Positions 47,621 through 59,500 of a stretch of 64,000 bases of DNA are shown here, piece after piece. The stretch lies in contig NC_135781.1 in assembly GCF_028453695.1 (NCBI RefSeq), positions 18,351,640 through 18,415,639 of the forward strand, in the 5' to 3' direction. Position 1 is the stretch's first letter. Each line of letters starts with the position of its first letter. The notes beneath the pieces are model-generated. The model was not told the DNA's origin and ran no database searches. It saw nothing but the letters and a program-made list of their open reading frames with translations. The translations under genes and the position numbers were made by a program. Source of the stretch: Augochlora pura. Taxonomy: Eukaryota; Arthropoda; Insecta; Hymenoptera; Halictidae.

Positions 47621-48766
47621 CATTGGCAACGAGAACACAATGGGTTTAATTTACTCTAATCGTTGCACTTTTCTTTTCTTAAAATTTAATAATGATTTCC
47701 CTTCGTGTGAATAAAAATCAATTTTCCATCGACGACTTTTTCCTGCCGAAGTTTATTTTATTTATTTTTGGTCTGTTATTTTTGGTCCCTGGATTGATCT
47801 AACGATGAGTTAATGGCACAAGAGGGCATAATGTAACAGTTATTCGCAGGATGTGACCAATAAGCGTTTAGGATACCAGACGATGGAATGAGAAGTACGA
47901 CGTGTGGTACTACCCATCGAATTGGAACGTCTTCAAGATTTCAAGCTGGTACTACACCCTGGCGCCGTGTCTTCTCGAAGATAACAAAGTGGTTCTCTGA
48001 TTCACGATTACTCTGGCATTACTCAAGTTAGAAAGCAAGATGGCGCGATAATACGTACTCTGCAATCTAGAAGGCACTGGGGGGACAATCACAAGGTACC
48101 CATTATTCAGGAGAAATCTGTAAAAAGTGGGATTGCCATCCGAATGCAGAATGAATTTCAAATTAAATCTGATCACTTCTTTTTAAAGCATAAAACGATT
48201 CAACAAGACAACAAATTTTGTTTTTCATTTTTTAGTATAAGTATTATTCTTTGGTTCTCTATTTTCTGACAATTAAAGTTTTTACATGCTTTATTGAAAT
48301 GTATAGGAAAATTAACGCGTCTAGAAGGAGTATCTTGAGAAATGTGATAAATAAAATTATAAATAATTTCAAGTATACTCAGTTATATTTTCATCAAAAG
48401 CTTCGTTATTCCAATACCGATAAGGTGTTTAACAGCGTTATTTTTTTGCAATAATTTAAAATAATTCAAATAAATAATACAATTTTCAGTCTCATTCACT
48501 AGAATATTGCTGTACATTTGTTAAAAGTTTTTGTTCATTCATTAGTTGCCTAGCGCATTTTTCACAAAAGAATAAGAAGTGATATAAAGATCGACAGTGT
48601 ATTCATGAATATAGTTGAATTATTATTTTTAATAGAAATTCTATGAATTCTGCGAAACTCAAACAGAACAACCTGAGTGTTATCATTTTTGCAAATTCCT
48701 TATTATAAAATAAATCACATGGTTGAACAATGTTTGTGTTGCAATACTTTTGTCGATATTGTACTT
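47621..48766. other. No recognisable gene
   Basis: The stretch is AT-rich, with a GC-richer patch at 47840-48160. Nothing is assignable. Confidence 0.4.
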
Positions 48767-49009
48767 TTAACCCTTTGCAGTCGTATGTCTACCCTCAGCT
48801 ATCAAAGTTATTTATTTTATTTTTTTAATTTTTACATGAAATTAAAACGTATTAGTGCGTTACATATCTCTAATCTTTAAAAAATAATTAATAAATATTA
48901 TTTTTCCTTCTTAATCTTACATATTATGTAATTACTGTTCGTACAACCAAAATTAATTCCGACCAGCATGACACTTACGTATAAACTTAATTCGACCGCA
49001 AAGGATTAA
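48767..49009. mobile_element. Complete TTAA miniature element (243 bp)
   Basis: TTAACCCTTTGCAGTCGTAT on the left and the inverted right tip (reverse complement TTAATCCTTTGCGGTCGAAT) agree over about 17 of 20 bases, with TTAA at both ends. The interior is AT-rich and non-coding. Confidence 0.75.
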
Positions 49010-49760
49010 ACGAAACGAACTCGCTGCCGAGTGTAAGATGTAATATAATTTCACTCTCGATGTATTACGTGTTTACGACTGCCGGAGTAAAAAGAAAGAA
49101 CGTTCGTACAAAGGTCTTCCACGAGGCACGACGTTGTTTCGCTTACCGTTTCACCTAATTACGCAATAGCTGACCCGATTACTATTGCAACTAAAAGTAT
49201 GTACATTTCAATCATTTAATTCGACGAGTACTGCATGATGCAGAAATCGTCCTTATAAAAAGAAATGCGCCTTATGAAAAGAAGTGCACCTTATGAAAAG
49301 AAACTAATCACCGATTCGGTGGAACAAGAGACGGTAGCTAGCACAGAATTATCCCAGATGCAGCACTTACGGCCCACATTAGGGTTAAAAGAGTCTTCGG
49401 TTTCGCTAGAGTCCGACTTCCCGAAATGAAGCACAATATAATTATCTTGCCTAGCTGAATCGTAAAGGTCGTCGTCACGATGAGAGCACGATCGTATGGA
49501 GTATCGCCAAAGAGAGGCCTCTGACGCGATGTACCTGGCATCCCCGATCTATATTTATAGGGAGAACGACCGAAGGAATATGCGATCGATTGTGTCCGGT
49601 GCCAAATGCCTTTTGGTCCCTCTTAACACCGCCTTAAAGTAACCGCATAAAAGTGCCAGCCACCGGTGTTAACTACCGGTGCCAGGTAGGCGCTGTCTAC
49701 CATTCTCCCTTCCCTCGTTGCAGAAATCTGCTCCCTCGTAAATTAGTTGTTCAACCGTTC
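49010..49760. promoter_or_regulatory. GC-richer non-coding island
   Basis: The sequence is mixed to GC-rich, with CCACCGGTGTTAACTACCGGTGCC (inverted/repeated ACCGGTG) near 49660. Unsupported short frames only. A regulatory role is inferred from composition alone. Confidence 0.25.
49251..49306 (+). repeat. ~20-bp tandem repeat, 2.5 copies
   Basis: Units of the form AAAAGAAATGCGCCTTATG and AAAAGAAGTGCACCTTATG, then AAAAGAAAC, follow one another with a step of about 20 bases. Confidence 0.75.
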
Positions 49761-52080
49761 GAACATTCACTGGATCACTGTAGCTAGGATTCTTCGGAAA
49801 ACTATCCAAATAAAACCTCTAATAAATAGACTGTGCACCCTTGTAGGAAAATTGCACTTTTATTTGTTGCTTTATGTGACTTTGAAGAAGGGAAACGTCA
49901 TTTATATCAACCAGAAAAGCATTTGAGTCAAAATATATACAAAAATAGTCTTACTTCAAATCGTATTTCTCACTTCGTCGATTCTCTAACTGTATATGAT
50001 TATCGTCATGACTTTGTTCAACATTTTTACATTACAATTCATTAATTCTAAGCATTGAAATTCTAAGCATTACGAAAAATCTGAGAAAAATTGAGCACTC
50101 TGCTTGTGATAGTACGTTATCAAGGAATTAATGTCAAAATAACCCATATTTTAGTTGTTGAGAAACCTTCAATTCTTCAATTTTTTTTGGTTTTCCATTT
50201 TTGATAATAATAGCTTCTAACCGAAAAATTTTAAAAAATTCTATAATATGCGGCTTGATGAGAGAAATCGACAGAAAAGTGCGCAATCTAATTTACCCTG
50301 TAACTACCCTCAGGGACAAGATACAAGGTTGAAATTTTACACAGATGAGTTTTTTTGGACAGTGTCGAACGGCATAAGAAAGACTTTTCGTTAGAAAAAC
50401 TTTAAGGGCAGTTTCGACCACCACAATCAGATAGGCCATCTATTAATATTTGATTTCTTTAATGAAAATATTATTTTAGTGGTTCTATGTTATAAAAATC
50501 AAAATTTATAGTTATATGTGTCTTGAGGTAAAAAATCGTTTGTAGGAATATTTATGTTAATAAGGATAATGAAAAATAATATTCACAAACATCTTTGCCA
50601 GCTATGCGGCATTGTATTGTATAAAACGACAACTATACCATAGGAACAATGCTTCTTCAGTTTTTATTCCTTAGAGGGACCAATATCCTGGTGCTGTAGA
50701 AATTATGTTTTCTTATAAGAGCTATTCTGTTACATTATGATCTCAGTTGTATACTATAACTTGTAAATCAATCAATATCTTACTATCAATCAATGCCATC
50801 AATACCTGTTTCTTTCAGAAATTATCGAATTTGACATGAAGGACTTTTTCTCTGTTTTTTTTCTAGATCTGTTAGAAAATGGATTCTTTGAGAATTTATT
50901 ATTTTTGTTGGAACATAATCGCAATTTTGCTTTCAATTAACAAAGTCACAGTGATTGCATAGTTCCGCCATCTACCATAAATACCTCGAGATTGTGTAAT
51001 TGTACCATACCTGCTCTTGTAACAACCTCCTATGAGATAAGATGTACATGCAATATTAGCGTTGCGTCAATAAAACTAAATGATTGGATAATTAATCAAT
51101 CAATACCTAAACTCCTAACAAGCATGAATGTTTTCTTGCATTTTGCGTACTTATTTATGCCATAAATGCATATAATTCCGCAATATTTGTTCAAAATGTA
51201 ATCTATAGTGATCTATAATATATAACGCGAATGTATTGTACGTAAAACTAATACAATCCAAATATAAAGGATTTTCCTACTGTAATTTCTAAATTTTAAT
51301 CAACACTGGAATGCTTAATTTCGAAGTAACAGATGAGTCGGTTGCTAAAGTGTGAGATAACTTTCGGGTCTACTGCAAACATCAACAAATACCAGTTTTG
51401 CATTCAAAATAGATCCGATCGTATATTACACTCGTCTGTTTGCATCCTAAATTAATTAATTTCTAGATCGTTTTTTGTCATACCTTTGTAAATTTATCTT
51501 AGTACAATATAATGAAAAATATAATGAACTGTTCTAGGGGTGAAAAATAATGGTTTATTATTCCATTTCAAAATGAATTTTCAATTAATATACTTATTTA
51601 TGAAATAGTACATGGGAATTTTTATAAATCATCAAGCAATACTTATAGAATATCACTCAATTTTTTAATTTGATATGATTTTATATACTTGTCTGCAAAC
51701 AGCGCAAATTACATTACAAATAATAAATAAAATGTAAATAAAATCTATAGAAGGGTTAGTTTGATTTGCAGAGAAGTTGAATATGTTCCCTAAAAGAAGG
51801 TGAATATGATTTACGAAAGAATTAATTTCGAGTGCTGAATCTGTTTAGTGCTAAATATGTGTGACATTCTCAAAGCGAGAAAAGTTCGTTTCAAATTGTT
51901 TATACGAATTCTATAAAATCTAAAACGAACAAGCTAATCAATTTGTTTTAACGAGCTATATATTCGATTGAATAGAGAGTTCGTTTTGTCGAATTCATAT
52001 AAAAGATTTGAAATGAACTTTAACCTTGTAATACAAAGATTCGTGAAAATATGTAGAAAATGTGTGAGAACGTATAACTT
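49761..52080. other. AT-rich, no recognisable gene
   Basis: A minor direct repeat AATTCTAAGCATT occurs twice at 50042-50072. Nothing else is supportable. Confidence 0.4.
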
Positions 52081-53000
52081 CCGCCGTATTTCATTCGCAA
52101 AAGAGGGGAAAGAAACGCCGCGGATTAGTTGGATGAAAACGGCGAGACACGTTCCCGGAATCCTTTAAAATAGCTCGAGGAGGTGCCAATTCCTCGCTAA
52201 TTGCCGTTCGACAGACACGCTCTGTCAGTGCGCCGTTCTCCGCTCGGCCGGTGCCAGTGACCCTTCCGTCGGACGCATTCTAGAAAAACGAAATTAATTG
52301 CCGTTCCGGCAGATTTTAACGAGCTTTCATTTCGACACGGTGACATTTAGCGGGAGCAGATAAGCCGGCGCGGCGGACCGGGAGCAAATCGTTAGCTATT
52401 GTCGATTTAATAAATGTGCGAGTAGTCGTCGAGAGATCGCGAGATCGGCTCGCTGTGAAATTAACGGTGACGGATTAAAAAGGTTGCGCAGCGCTCTCCT
52501 TTCTCATTCTTTGATCGGTCAGGCAAAGGAACGTCGAACAAGCGCGAGCGCGAACGCAAGAGCTCATGCGCCCACCTGTTTGCCATTCGTGATCGGCGCC
52601 TTTCTATACGGGTCGCGGCACTTCGAGAACTTATTCTAATTAACCGTATTATTATCGGGCCGTAGACCTCGGCTCCGTTTTTCCAGAAATACTCGAGTGG
52701 TGCGACGAACCCTTCCCTTTCCCTCCCCAAGGACACCGGTAATGCGAGTCTCACTTTTCATTCCGCGGCGGGGGCATTATTTATCATAAAACTGCGCGCA
52801 CCTGTAGTGCGCAGCACGGTCACTACAGAGTCGCATAAATCAGTCGAGACTTTTAATGTAACCTCGTAACGAGTTCTCACCTTCGTACCAACGCGGCGCA
52901 CGCTGCTTCGAGGGATAGGGGCCCGCCGGACAAAACTATGCTTTATACAATTTTCGACTGTCGATCGGACACCAGATAATTCGTACACCTATTGTCAGTC
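52081..53000. promoter_or_regulatory. GC-rich non-coding island
   Basis: This is one of the larger CpG-rich islands. Open frames on the minus strand (52461-52754, 52758-52988) are Arg/Ser-rich and domain-free, as expected from composition. The block AAATTAATTGCCGTTCCGGC and neighbouring homeodomain-like ATTAA words suggest conserved regulatory DNA, but no comparison is available. Confidence 0.3.
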
Positions 53001-53960
53001 AAAAAGTCTGCGTTCACATTTCTAAATAAAATCATTTTTCTGAAATTAGGGTTGTGTTCTAGTAGTAAATTGCGTTTTTCTTTAACTTTCTTTAGCATAT
53101 AATGTATATAATATATTTATAAAGTTTATATACGCATGTTTCGAAATAATATTTAACATTTTTTGGGATTGAAAAAAGTGAAAATTTATGACATTGACTA
53201 GCTTGAAACATATTTGGAACGAATCGCAATCATTTTTGAGATATATAAATAATATTTTTGAAGTGTTTGAAGCATTGGTTTGCCTGTTAATGTATATAAC
53301 AATTTTCAAAGACATCACATTTTGTTAAGTTCTTGAACAAGATTCTAACAACTTTGCGCTGTATAATTTTTAAAAATCAAAGATCTCGGTAATAATCTCT
53401 TAATAAAATCGTTCCAAAGCGATAGATATTTCGTTCAGAATTTAACAAATTATTACGGTTACTTTAATGTAATAATTTCTTTTGAAACTTTAATGTAATA
53501 CTTTCTTGTATAAGTTACTGTAACTGTACCGTATAATTCGATTTTGTTTATCTTTCTATTAAATATATACTTTAATAAAAGATATGAAAGTATAATATCT
53601 TTCTTTAACGTTAGCTGTTCAACGATTATACTCGTCATGAAAAAGTGACAATGTTTTGTGTTACGACGTGTATACTTGTCCAAACAACTAATTTGGTGAA
53701 CAATTTGCCAATGAGGCTAGGTCATTTCAGACAATTTACCTTTTTCACAATATCAGAGCTGCATTAATTTAGTTCACTAATAGTTTTTTCTACATAGAGC
53801 TCAATCATGAAAAAGTTTATTAACACGCTCGCAGTATGTAAACTGTTACATTCCTTACATATAGCCTGTGGGTTTTTCACACCTGCAAATAAACGGGTAA
53901 ATAAAAGATAGAGTAGCGAAGACACAATTTGAAGGATACTGCTACATAACTTTCACTTCA
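53001..53960. other. AT-rich, no recognisable gene
   Basis: Nothing supportable is seen. ACTTTAATGTAATAATTTCT / ACTTTAATGTAATACTTTCT near 53461-53505 is a short direct repeat. Confidence 0.4.
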
Positions 53961-53965
53961 TCGAC

Positions 53966-54309
53966 TGTTGAAGTGTTCAGCGAAATGCACGGAACATGTG
54001 GGTGACGAAAAGTATCCCTCTACCTGCTGTTTATTGCAGCTCATCACCATTGACACTCACTATAAAGGGCCTACGAGGGAACGAGTCAGTCAATCCAGGC
54101 CAGCCTACCGAGCTAGTAACAGCTCCTGCAGATTAACAGTTTTCGAGCCTTCATTGTTTCAATATAGTCATGAAGTATAATATTGTGTAATGTGTAAAGA
54201 GTAACAAGTTACATCTGATGGGCGTGTATTTCATTGTGTTGGTGTTCGAATAAACACGTAATATATAAAGTATTTATTATTTGATCATCCCAACCTCGTA
54301 ATCTCAACA
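53966..54309 (+). mobile_element. Solo LTR 3 (344 bp)
   Basis: It begins TGTTGAAGTG and ends TAATCTCAACA, giving perfect TGTTGA/TCAACA tips. The flanks TCGAC (53961-53965) and GCGAC (54310-54314) form a 5-bp target duplication with one change. Five bases suit BEL/Pao or copia elements more than gypsy. In plus orientation TATAAAGG lies at 54061 and AATAAA at 54249, the correct order for an LTR. No internal sequence adjoins. Confidence 0.75.
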
Positions 54310-54369
54310 GCGACCTACTCTTTTTTTTACGTAAACAGTAAAGAATACATTTGATTCTGCTCGATCGGA

Positions 54370-54960
54370 TTGTTAGAAAGGTTTTTGCCGAAGGTTGTTA
54401 ATTTACGAGGCAAGAGATAGCACGCGTCCTCTTCTCTTGATTATGCGGATTTCAACGGTGTCCGCGGAGCATACGTAAAACGGATTCGAATGGTCGTGAT
54501 TGAGTCATTCGGGCGTACGACGAAACCATAATGAATTTACTATGGTGGAGCTATCGGCATATAAAACACGTCGAGCGGTTCGTTCGTTCGTTCGATTCCA
54601 TCCCCCGACGTATAGGAATGCAACGGCTGCATCGGCTCTTTCTATTCGCGCGTGGACGTGGATGCACACGCTCGATCCGGAATGCACCACCAACGTGTGC
54701 GCATTACAATTTCATTGCGTGGGGTGCAGCAAGGACGCGTTTGCAGCACTTGTCGCACTCGTTGGAATTTCTTGGGGCCGGAGTCGCCAGACGCCGCTCT
54801 CGACAAATAACAGCGTTATGCAAATTCCAACGTTTTTATTTCCATTCAGGTGATTCATGCGTACGCCGCGATATACTTAGGAACATAACCAGAAAAAAGC
54901 CGGACACGTCATGGGATTTTTTTCGTCTGGACCGGTTCCAAATATGGCCGATGATTCAGT
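54370..54960. promoter_or_regulatory. GC-rich island with overlapping frames
   Basis: Two plus-strand frames (54500-54853, 117 codons; 54531-54962, 143 codons) overlap each other and a minus frame. Simultaneous openness in several frames points to composition, not to coding. GTTCGTTCGTTCG is a short tetranucleotide run at 54581. A domain-free, possibly regulatory island. Confidence 0.3.
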
Positions 54961-54973
54961 GAACTTTCTGCAA

Positions 54974-54974
54974 A

Positions 54975-55007
<33 letters not shown>
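54974..55007 (+). repeat. (ATT)n microsatellite
   Basis: About eleven uninterrupted ATT units, ending in TATTGCG. Confidence 0.95.
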
Positions 55008-55372
55008 GCGTGCGTATACTTATGTCAATGGAACATTAAATTTTTATTGATTTCCATATAGAGATCCTGACGACTTGGCAGAGTTTCAAGCATTTTTCAT
55101 TTTATGAGCAATTTTTCTGAATGTTTTCGAAATATTTAGGCGCATCTTATTATTGCAAACACGGAACAGTAGTGATATTGGAGGAACATAAAAATATTGA
55201 TGTAATTTGCAGTTATTGCTATTAAACGATATATCAGAGATGAATGCGAATGAGGTCAATGGGGAAAATTCCATATTTTATGAAGAACCACACTATCGTT
55301 ATAAACTGTTGCATACACAAATTCAAAAGTTTTATCAATGCGATTACATATACTACACGAGTGTTATGTAAA

Positions 55373-55439
55373 GTGTATATATATATATATAAGTGTATAT
55401 AAGTGTATATATATATATACACTTATATATATATATATA
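55373..55439. repeat. (TA)n with GTGTATATAA units, hairpin-forming
   Basis: TATATATA runs alternate with AAGTGTATATAAGTGTATAT, and then the inverted TATACACTTATATAT follows. The segment is self-complementary around 55410. It probably arose by microsatellite expansion. Confidence 0.8.
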
Positions 55440-55605
55440 ATTTTCTTAATAAACAAGAAAGTAAAGTAAATAAAGAAAGATCCGAAATAATAAAAAAAGT
55501 CATGGATTTAAATATTCGATGTCCATCGAATGATGGAATCATGAAGAAAATGGAACACTGGTGTCAAAGAGGACATAATTGGGCAAAAAGTAACTCAACT
55601 AATAA

Positions 55606-55856
55606 TTAACCCCTTGCACTATAATAACGAGTCAGACTCGTGATGCAGATTTCATGCAAGATCTACTAAATATGAACATTATTAGTTTCTTTTACATCGA
55701 AATAAAGATAAATTCTTCTCTTGTGAAAATCTGGAAACAAAAGTACATAGATACAATAAAAGAAACAAAAATTGTCTGATCCTATTATTAAAAATATTAA
55801 GGACAAATAAGTGCTAATCGTCACAGCATGAAAGGAGCGATAGTACAAGGGGTTAA
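55606..55856. mobile_element. Complete TTAA miniature element (251 bp)
   Basis: The left tip is TTAACCCCTTGCACTATAAT and the reverse complement of the right tip is TTAACCCCTTGTACTATCGC, with TTAA at both boundaries. The block after the left tip (GAGTCAGACTCGTGATGCAG) is shared with the fragment at 21097, so at least two copies of this subfamily are present. It is non-coding. Confidence 0.8.
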
Positions 55857-57458
55857 CGATTGTAGCTAAGTTAGTTATTAGAACTAATTTATAATATAAG
55901 TTTCTATAACTAATTTGTAAGAATTCATAGTAACTAATGTATAATAACGTACGGGTTACTGATGTTACTCATTAAGCAGATTACTTTCTGTCAAACTCTA
56001 AAAGAAGAGCGTCATTCTTAAATCATAAAAGCAACAATAATTGCAAACTTTGAGAATAATATAGCAAACATAGAATTCAGTTTCCGAGGGGTGTATCATA
56101 GAGACTAAAATATGACGTTCAATCAGATATTTGAGCTGTAAAGGAGACGACATAACAAAGAATTGACAAAGGAAACAGATTTAATTTTGAATCATTAATA
56201 ATAATGATGCACAAAGAGTAAGTTGCAGCGCGTTTAGTTGCAGCGCCTTTAGTTGCAGCAGCCTTTAGTTGCAGCAATCTTTAGTTGCAGCAGTCTTTCG
56301 AAGCGAAGTATTAAATGTGCACATGTTCCCATAACACCTCGCATTCTCCGAAGACCATAAAATAAATCTGTGTCTCGTAAACATTGTTTTAATGGGCATT
56401 GACCGAGCGCAGGTTCGTTTTCTCTTCGGAAGCACCCTACAAGCAATCTTGATTCGCGCTAATCGAACTCCATCTAACAGTTTCGAACACTTGTTCATGA
56501 ATCATTTAGCATGCGCCAGTTTAGCTCGGACCCGACTCGTATCATGTACCTATCGGATCAGATGCTCTTCCACCTCGTCGAGTCAGTTAAACGCAAGTGA
56601 AGTTAATGTTTTTTAAAGTAACGTTCGGCTACATTTTAACGCTACTTTCGCAGATTTTTATTACTTAAATATACCGTGTCTAGCGGGATTTTATCGGGTT
56701 GCGCTCGGCAACGTAAGCGTTGGGAATGTAAAGAATACAAAACTCTTGCTCGACTCGTTAGACAGAAGTAAATTTTCTTCGAAGTTGTTTGAGATTTTTA
56801 GTAATAATAAATGCTTACATTTGTTAGAAGAAATCGCCAAAATTTACTAGAAACTCCACGGAAATTCAACGAGTAGAGATATTAACAAATTTTAGGATAC
56901 ATCGTAGATTAAAAATTAAAGTTCATTGGTTGATCGTTATGTCAGGATTTGCCCATGAAAAGTCATGATTGCTGTAGAGCTGTGTCAGACAGTTGTTGAA
57001 CCTGTTTTGAATTTTCTTAAACCCGGATTTCCTCGTGTCTCGCTTATCACTAGCCGGTAGAGTTTATGATAAAATTCAGGAGGTGAAATTTAAAACGCTG
57101 GAAAGATTCGAATAATTTAAGGAAGTCGATATGTTATCTTCAATCGATTAAGATTATTAAGGAAATACTGAACTTTTTATTCAGTTTCTACTTATTATAG
57201 TAGAACGAGAGAATAAGAATTTTTATTCTGCACAAAAATTTACAGTTACCGCTTACCTTTATATGGACAAACTACTGTGTTTACTAGAGTCTCGTCCATA
57301 AAGTGTATTATTAATGAAGTGTCCCTTCACAGACCATTAAAAATACATAAAATTGCAATAAAATTCATTTTAATGCAAACAATATAGCATTCTCGTCGCA
57401 ACCTGCTTTTAACGTAGTCTATTCAAATACATTTAGAGAATGTGTCCCAGTTTTCTGA
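55857..57458. other. No recognisable gene
   Basis: Mixed composition, GC-richer at 56300-56600. The frames are unsupported. Confidence 0.4.
56220..56299 (+). repeat. TTTAGTTGCAGC tandem repeat, about five copies
   Basis: Five units of 16-18 bases, each with AGTTGCAGC followed by a variable GC/AA linker and TTT, run from 56220 to 56299. Two of the overlapping minus-strand frames end inside this array. Confidence 0.85.
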
Positions 57459-57605
57459 AAGAATCCTTTTTAGCGCCGACTGAAATGGAAAACTATAATA
57501 GAAGCCATAACTACTTTTCATATTATCTTCCTACCTTTATACTACAGTCGTATTATGCGAACGTTGTTCAGGTTATATTACTTGTCCTTAGTTATATTCA
57601 TGCCA
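57459..57605 (+). mobile_element. Family A element, degraded copy 2
   Basis: GAATCCTTTTTAGCGCCGAC, then AATGG..TAATAGAAG..ACTTTTCATATTAT..CGTATTATGCGAACGTTGTTCAGGTTATATTA, parallels copy 1 at 3865 block by block. The TTAA tip is mutated and the right end was not found. Confidence 0.5.
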
Positions 57606-57801
57606 TAAATGCAACAATATGAATCCTTATATTATCACAAATAATTAAGCATTTTCGTGATAATCTACTTTCAGCACAGACTACTCAAGCATATTTAAAC
57701 AATTTATACTAGTTATCCAAAATTAACCCTTTGAGTACTGATTAAAATAAAAATATATAATAGAAGATATATTTACTCTTTGTATTATTTTCATGATTTT
57801 A

Positions 57802-58328
57802 TTGGGTTGGGGAATAAGTTCGTAGCGGTTTTTTTATTTTCCCTTATTTTACAACGATTTGTTGCTCTTTGACAAAGTGCGTCATATTTATTCGATAGAG
57901 CTGTCTCTGCTCTACAAAACTGTGCTAATTTTTTTTTCTTTATCACTTAATTTTTTATTATTTTTGAGGCTGTAGCGGTACATGTTCGGCGACCGAAATA
58001 ACAATTCGAGCCGTACGCTTGCAGATGCCAAGGTTTTGGCGAAAATTATTCCTTGACGTTTGCTAGTCCGGAAATTACCTTATTCCTTCATTTATTTTTA
58101 ATTTATTTTTCATTTTTTAAACATATCAACAAATTGGTCGAGAGGTCGGAGGAGGTCGTAAACAATAACAGCGAATACATAATGGATTAATTGTTACAAC
58201 TATTAGCATCGTTTTGTAGAGCAGAAACAGCTCTATCGAATAAATATGACGTACTTTGTAAAACGGCAAGAAATCGTTGTAAAATAAGAGAAAATAAAAA
58301 AACGCTACGAACTTATTCCCCAACCCAA
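57802..58328 (+). mobile_element. mariner deletion derivative with long inverted repeats (527 bp)
   Basis: The ends TTGGGTTGGGGAATAAGTTC and its exact inverted partner are flanked by TA on both sides. The inverted repeats extend about 127 bases (57802-57930 and 58203-58328) with only scattered differences, which is longer than the ~30-base ends usual for mariner. The centre keeps only transposase fragments. Few mismatches between the arms suggest a fairly recent element. Confidence 0.9.
58113..58190 (+). pseudogene. mariner transposase C-terminal tail
   Basis: The frame reads FFKHINKLVERSEEVVNNNS, then EYIMD and TAA at 58188. This matches the usual last ~25 residues of mariner transposases (a W-E-K-V-V-x-N-N-G-E-Y-I-I-D pattern). 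The catalytic core is deleted. A short upstream frame at 57981 is not clearly transposase. Confidence 0.8.
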
Positions 58329-58589
58329 TATATCATATTCATATTGTACGAATGCTATTCGGTTCATACTGGTTGCACTTGAAATTTATAATTACATAAA
58401 TATCATACTAGATTAATGTTTCATAATTATGATAAATTAAGCATCGAGGCTCTCGCTGGTACCACACACAGCTTAAACATTGAAAGGATTAAACAAATAA
58501 ATAAACCCATGTAATTTGTAATAACCCATGCAATAAAGCAACTGCAGGCTTCTTTGGAATTTTATATTCCGTTTATTGCTTCTATCGCG

Positions 58590-59500
58590 CGACAATCATC
58601 ACCGATGCTAAAGTTTCCACAAGTATTGACATTTTAAGAACCCTGCTAGCACAGAAAAGTCTTCTCGACGGTGCGGCATCTTCTTCGGCGGAAAACAAAG
58701 AATTCCGTGGTCGCGCCAGATGGAGCACGATCCCAAATCAGACGCGAGGGATAATGAAAATCGCTTGGCACCCGTCACCAGCATCGATAAATCGCAGTGA
58801 TAAATCGTCGTTCAGGTCCGACGAAAGAATGCGCGTTCCCGTTAATAAGGTAATGGGTTATTGATGGCCGGGCGTTCGCAATGAAGCTAACTAAGTTGAA
58901 ATTTTCGCAATCAACACCTGTAGGAGCCGATCGTTATCGCGTTAGTGGTACGCAAATGTAACGACGACGGTGCGAATAAAACTACGCGGATTACGGCGGC
59001 CGGGTGCCGGTTGTATAACACAGGATTGGTTCATGCGCGCGTTTTACCAGCGATCGGAGCGGTTACGTTGCCATTCAGACCACGCCTCGAACGCATGTTT
59101 CCTCGTTCCACGGAAGACATTACCTTGGCCAGGCCTCTCCGGTGGAAACACCGGCGAGAGTGATCTCGACATGGATCCCTCGCTCTCGGCTTTCGGGATC
59201 GTTGTTGCTGCAACACGCCGCGCCGTTGCTTTTGCTGTTGCCGTTGCTGTTGCTGTCGCTATTGCTGTTCCAGTGGTGGTCGCAGATTCGATCGGGCCTC
59301 GCCGCGATCGTACCCGCTGATTAGCTTCCTCCACGACTAGTCGGGGACAAAAATGCTCCGGACGTTCGTCGATCCGGAGATTAGGAATTCATACAGTCCT
59401 GCTCGATGGTTCGTTACTCCTCGGTTAATAGTTCATTATCTTGGCGCTGCGATTGCTTCATTCGCTGGGACGTTACGTCATTATCGCTCGGAGACTACTT
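58590..59500. promoter_or_regulatory. GC-rich island
   Basis: A CpG-rich block with multiple overlapping frames on both strands (up to 116 codons), none with a domain. It lies about 1 kb upstream of the candidate ratchet site. Possible intronic enhancer, on composition only. Confidence 0.3.
59216..59275 (+). repeat. (GCTGTT)n-like hexamer repeat
   Basis: Imperfect runs of GTTGCT/GCTGTT units. In three frames these give the Ala/Val or Leu runs seen in the overlapping chance frames. Confidence 0.75.

Larger units (their letters stand above)
57723..58492. mobile_element. Family A TTAA element interrupted by mariner
   Basis: The left tip TTAACCCTTTGAGTACTG and the right tip (reverse complement TTAATCCTTTCAATGTTT) have TTAA at both ends. 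Subtracting the mariner derivative and one TA leaves about 241 bp, the same size class as the complete elements at 48767 and 55606. Internal blocks (TAGAAGATATATTTACT, TTTGTATTATTTTCATG, TTGTACGAATGCTATTC) match copy 1 at 3865. Confidence 0.7.

Noticed and set aside
54834..54856. Ratchet site at TTTCCATTCAGGTGATT
   Set aside because: The acceptor half is good but the donor half (GTGATT) is weak, and it lies in a low-stop GC island.
54500..54962. 117- and 143-codon frames as a gene
   Set aside because: Two plus frames and one minus frame are open together, which indicates composition and not selection. No domain is seen.
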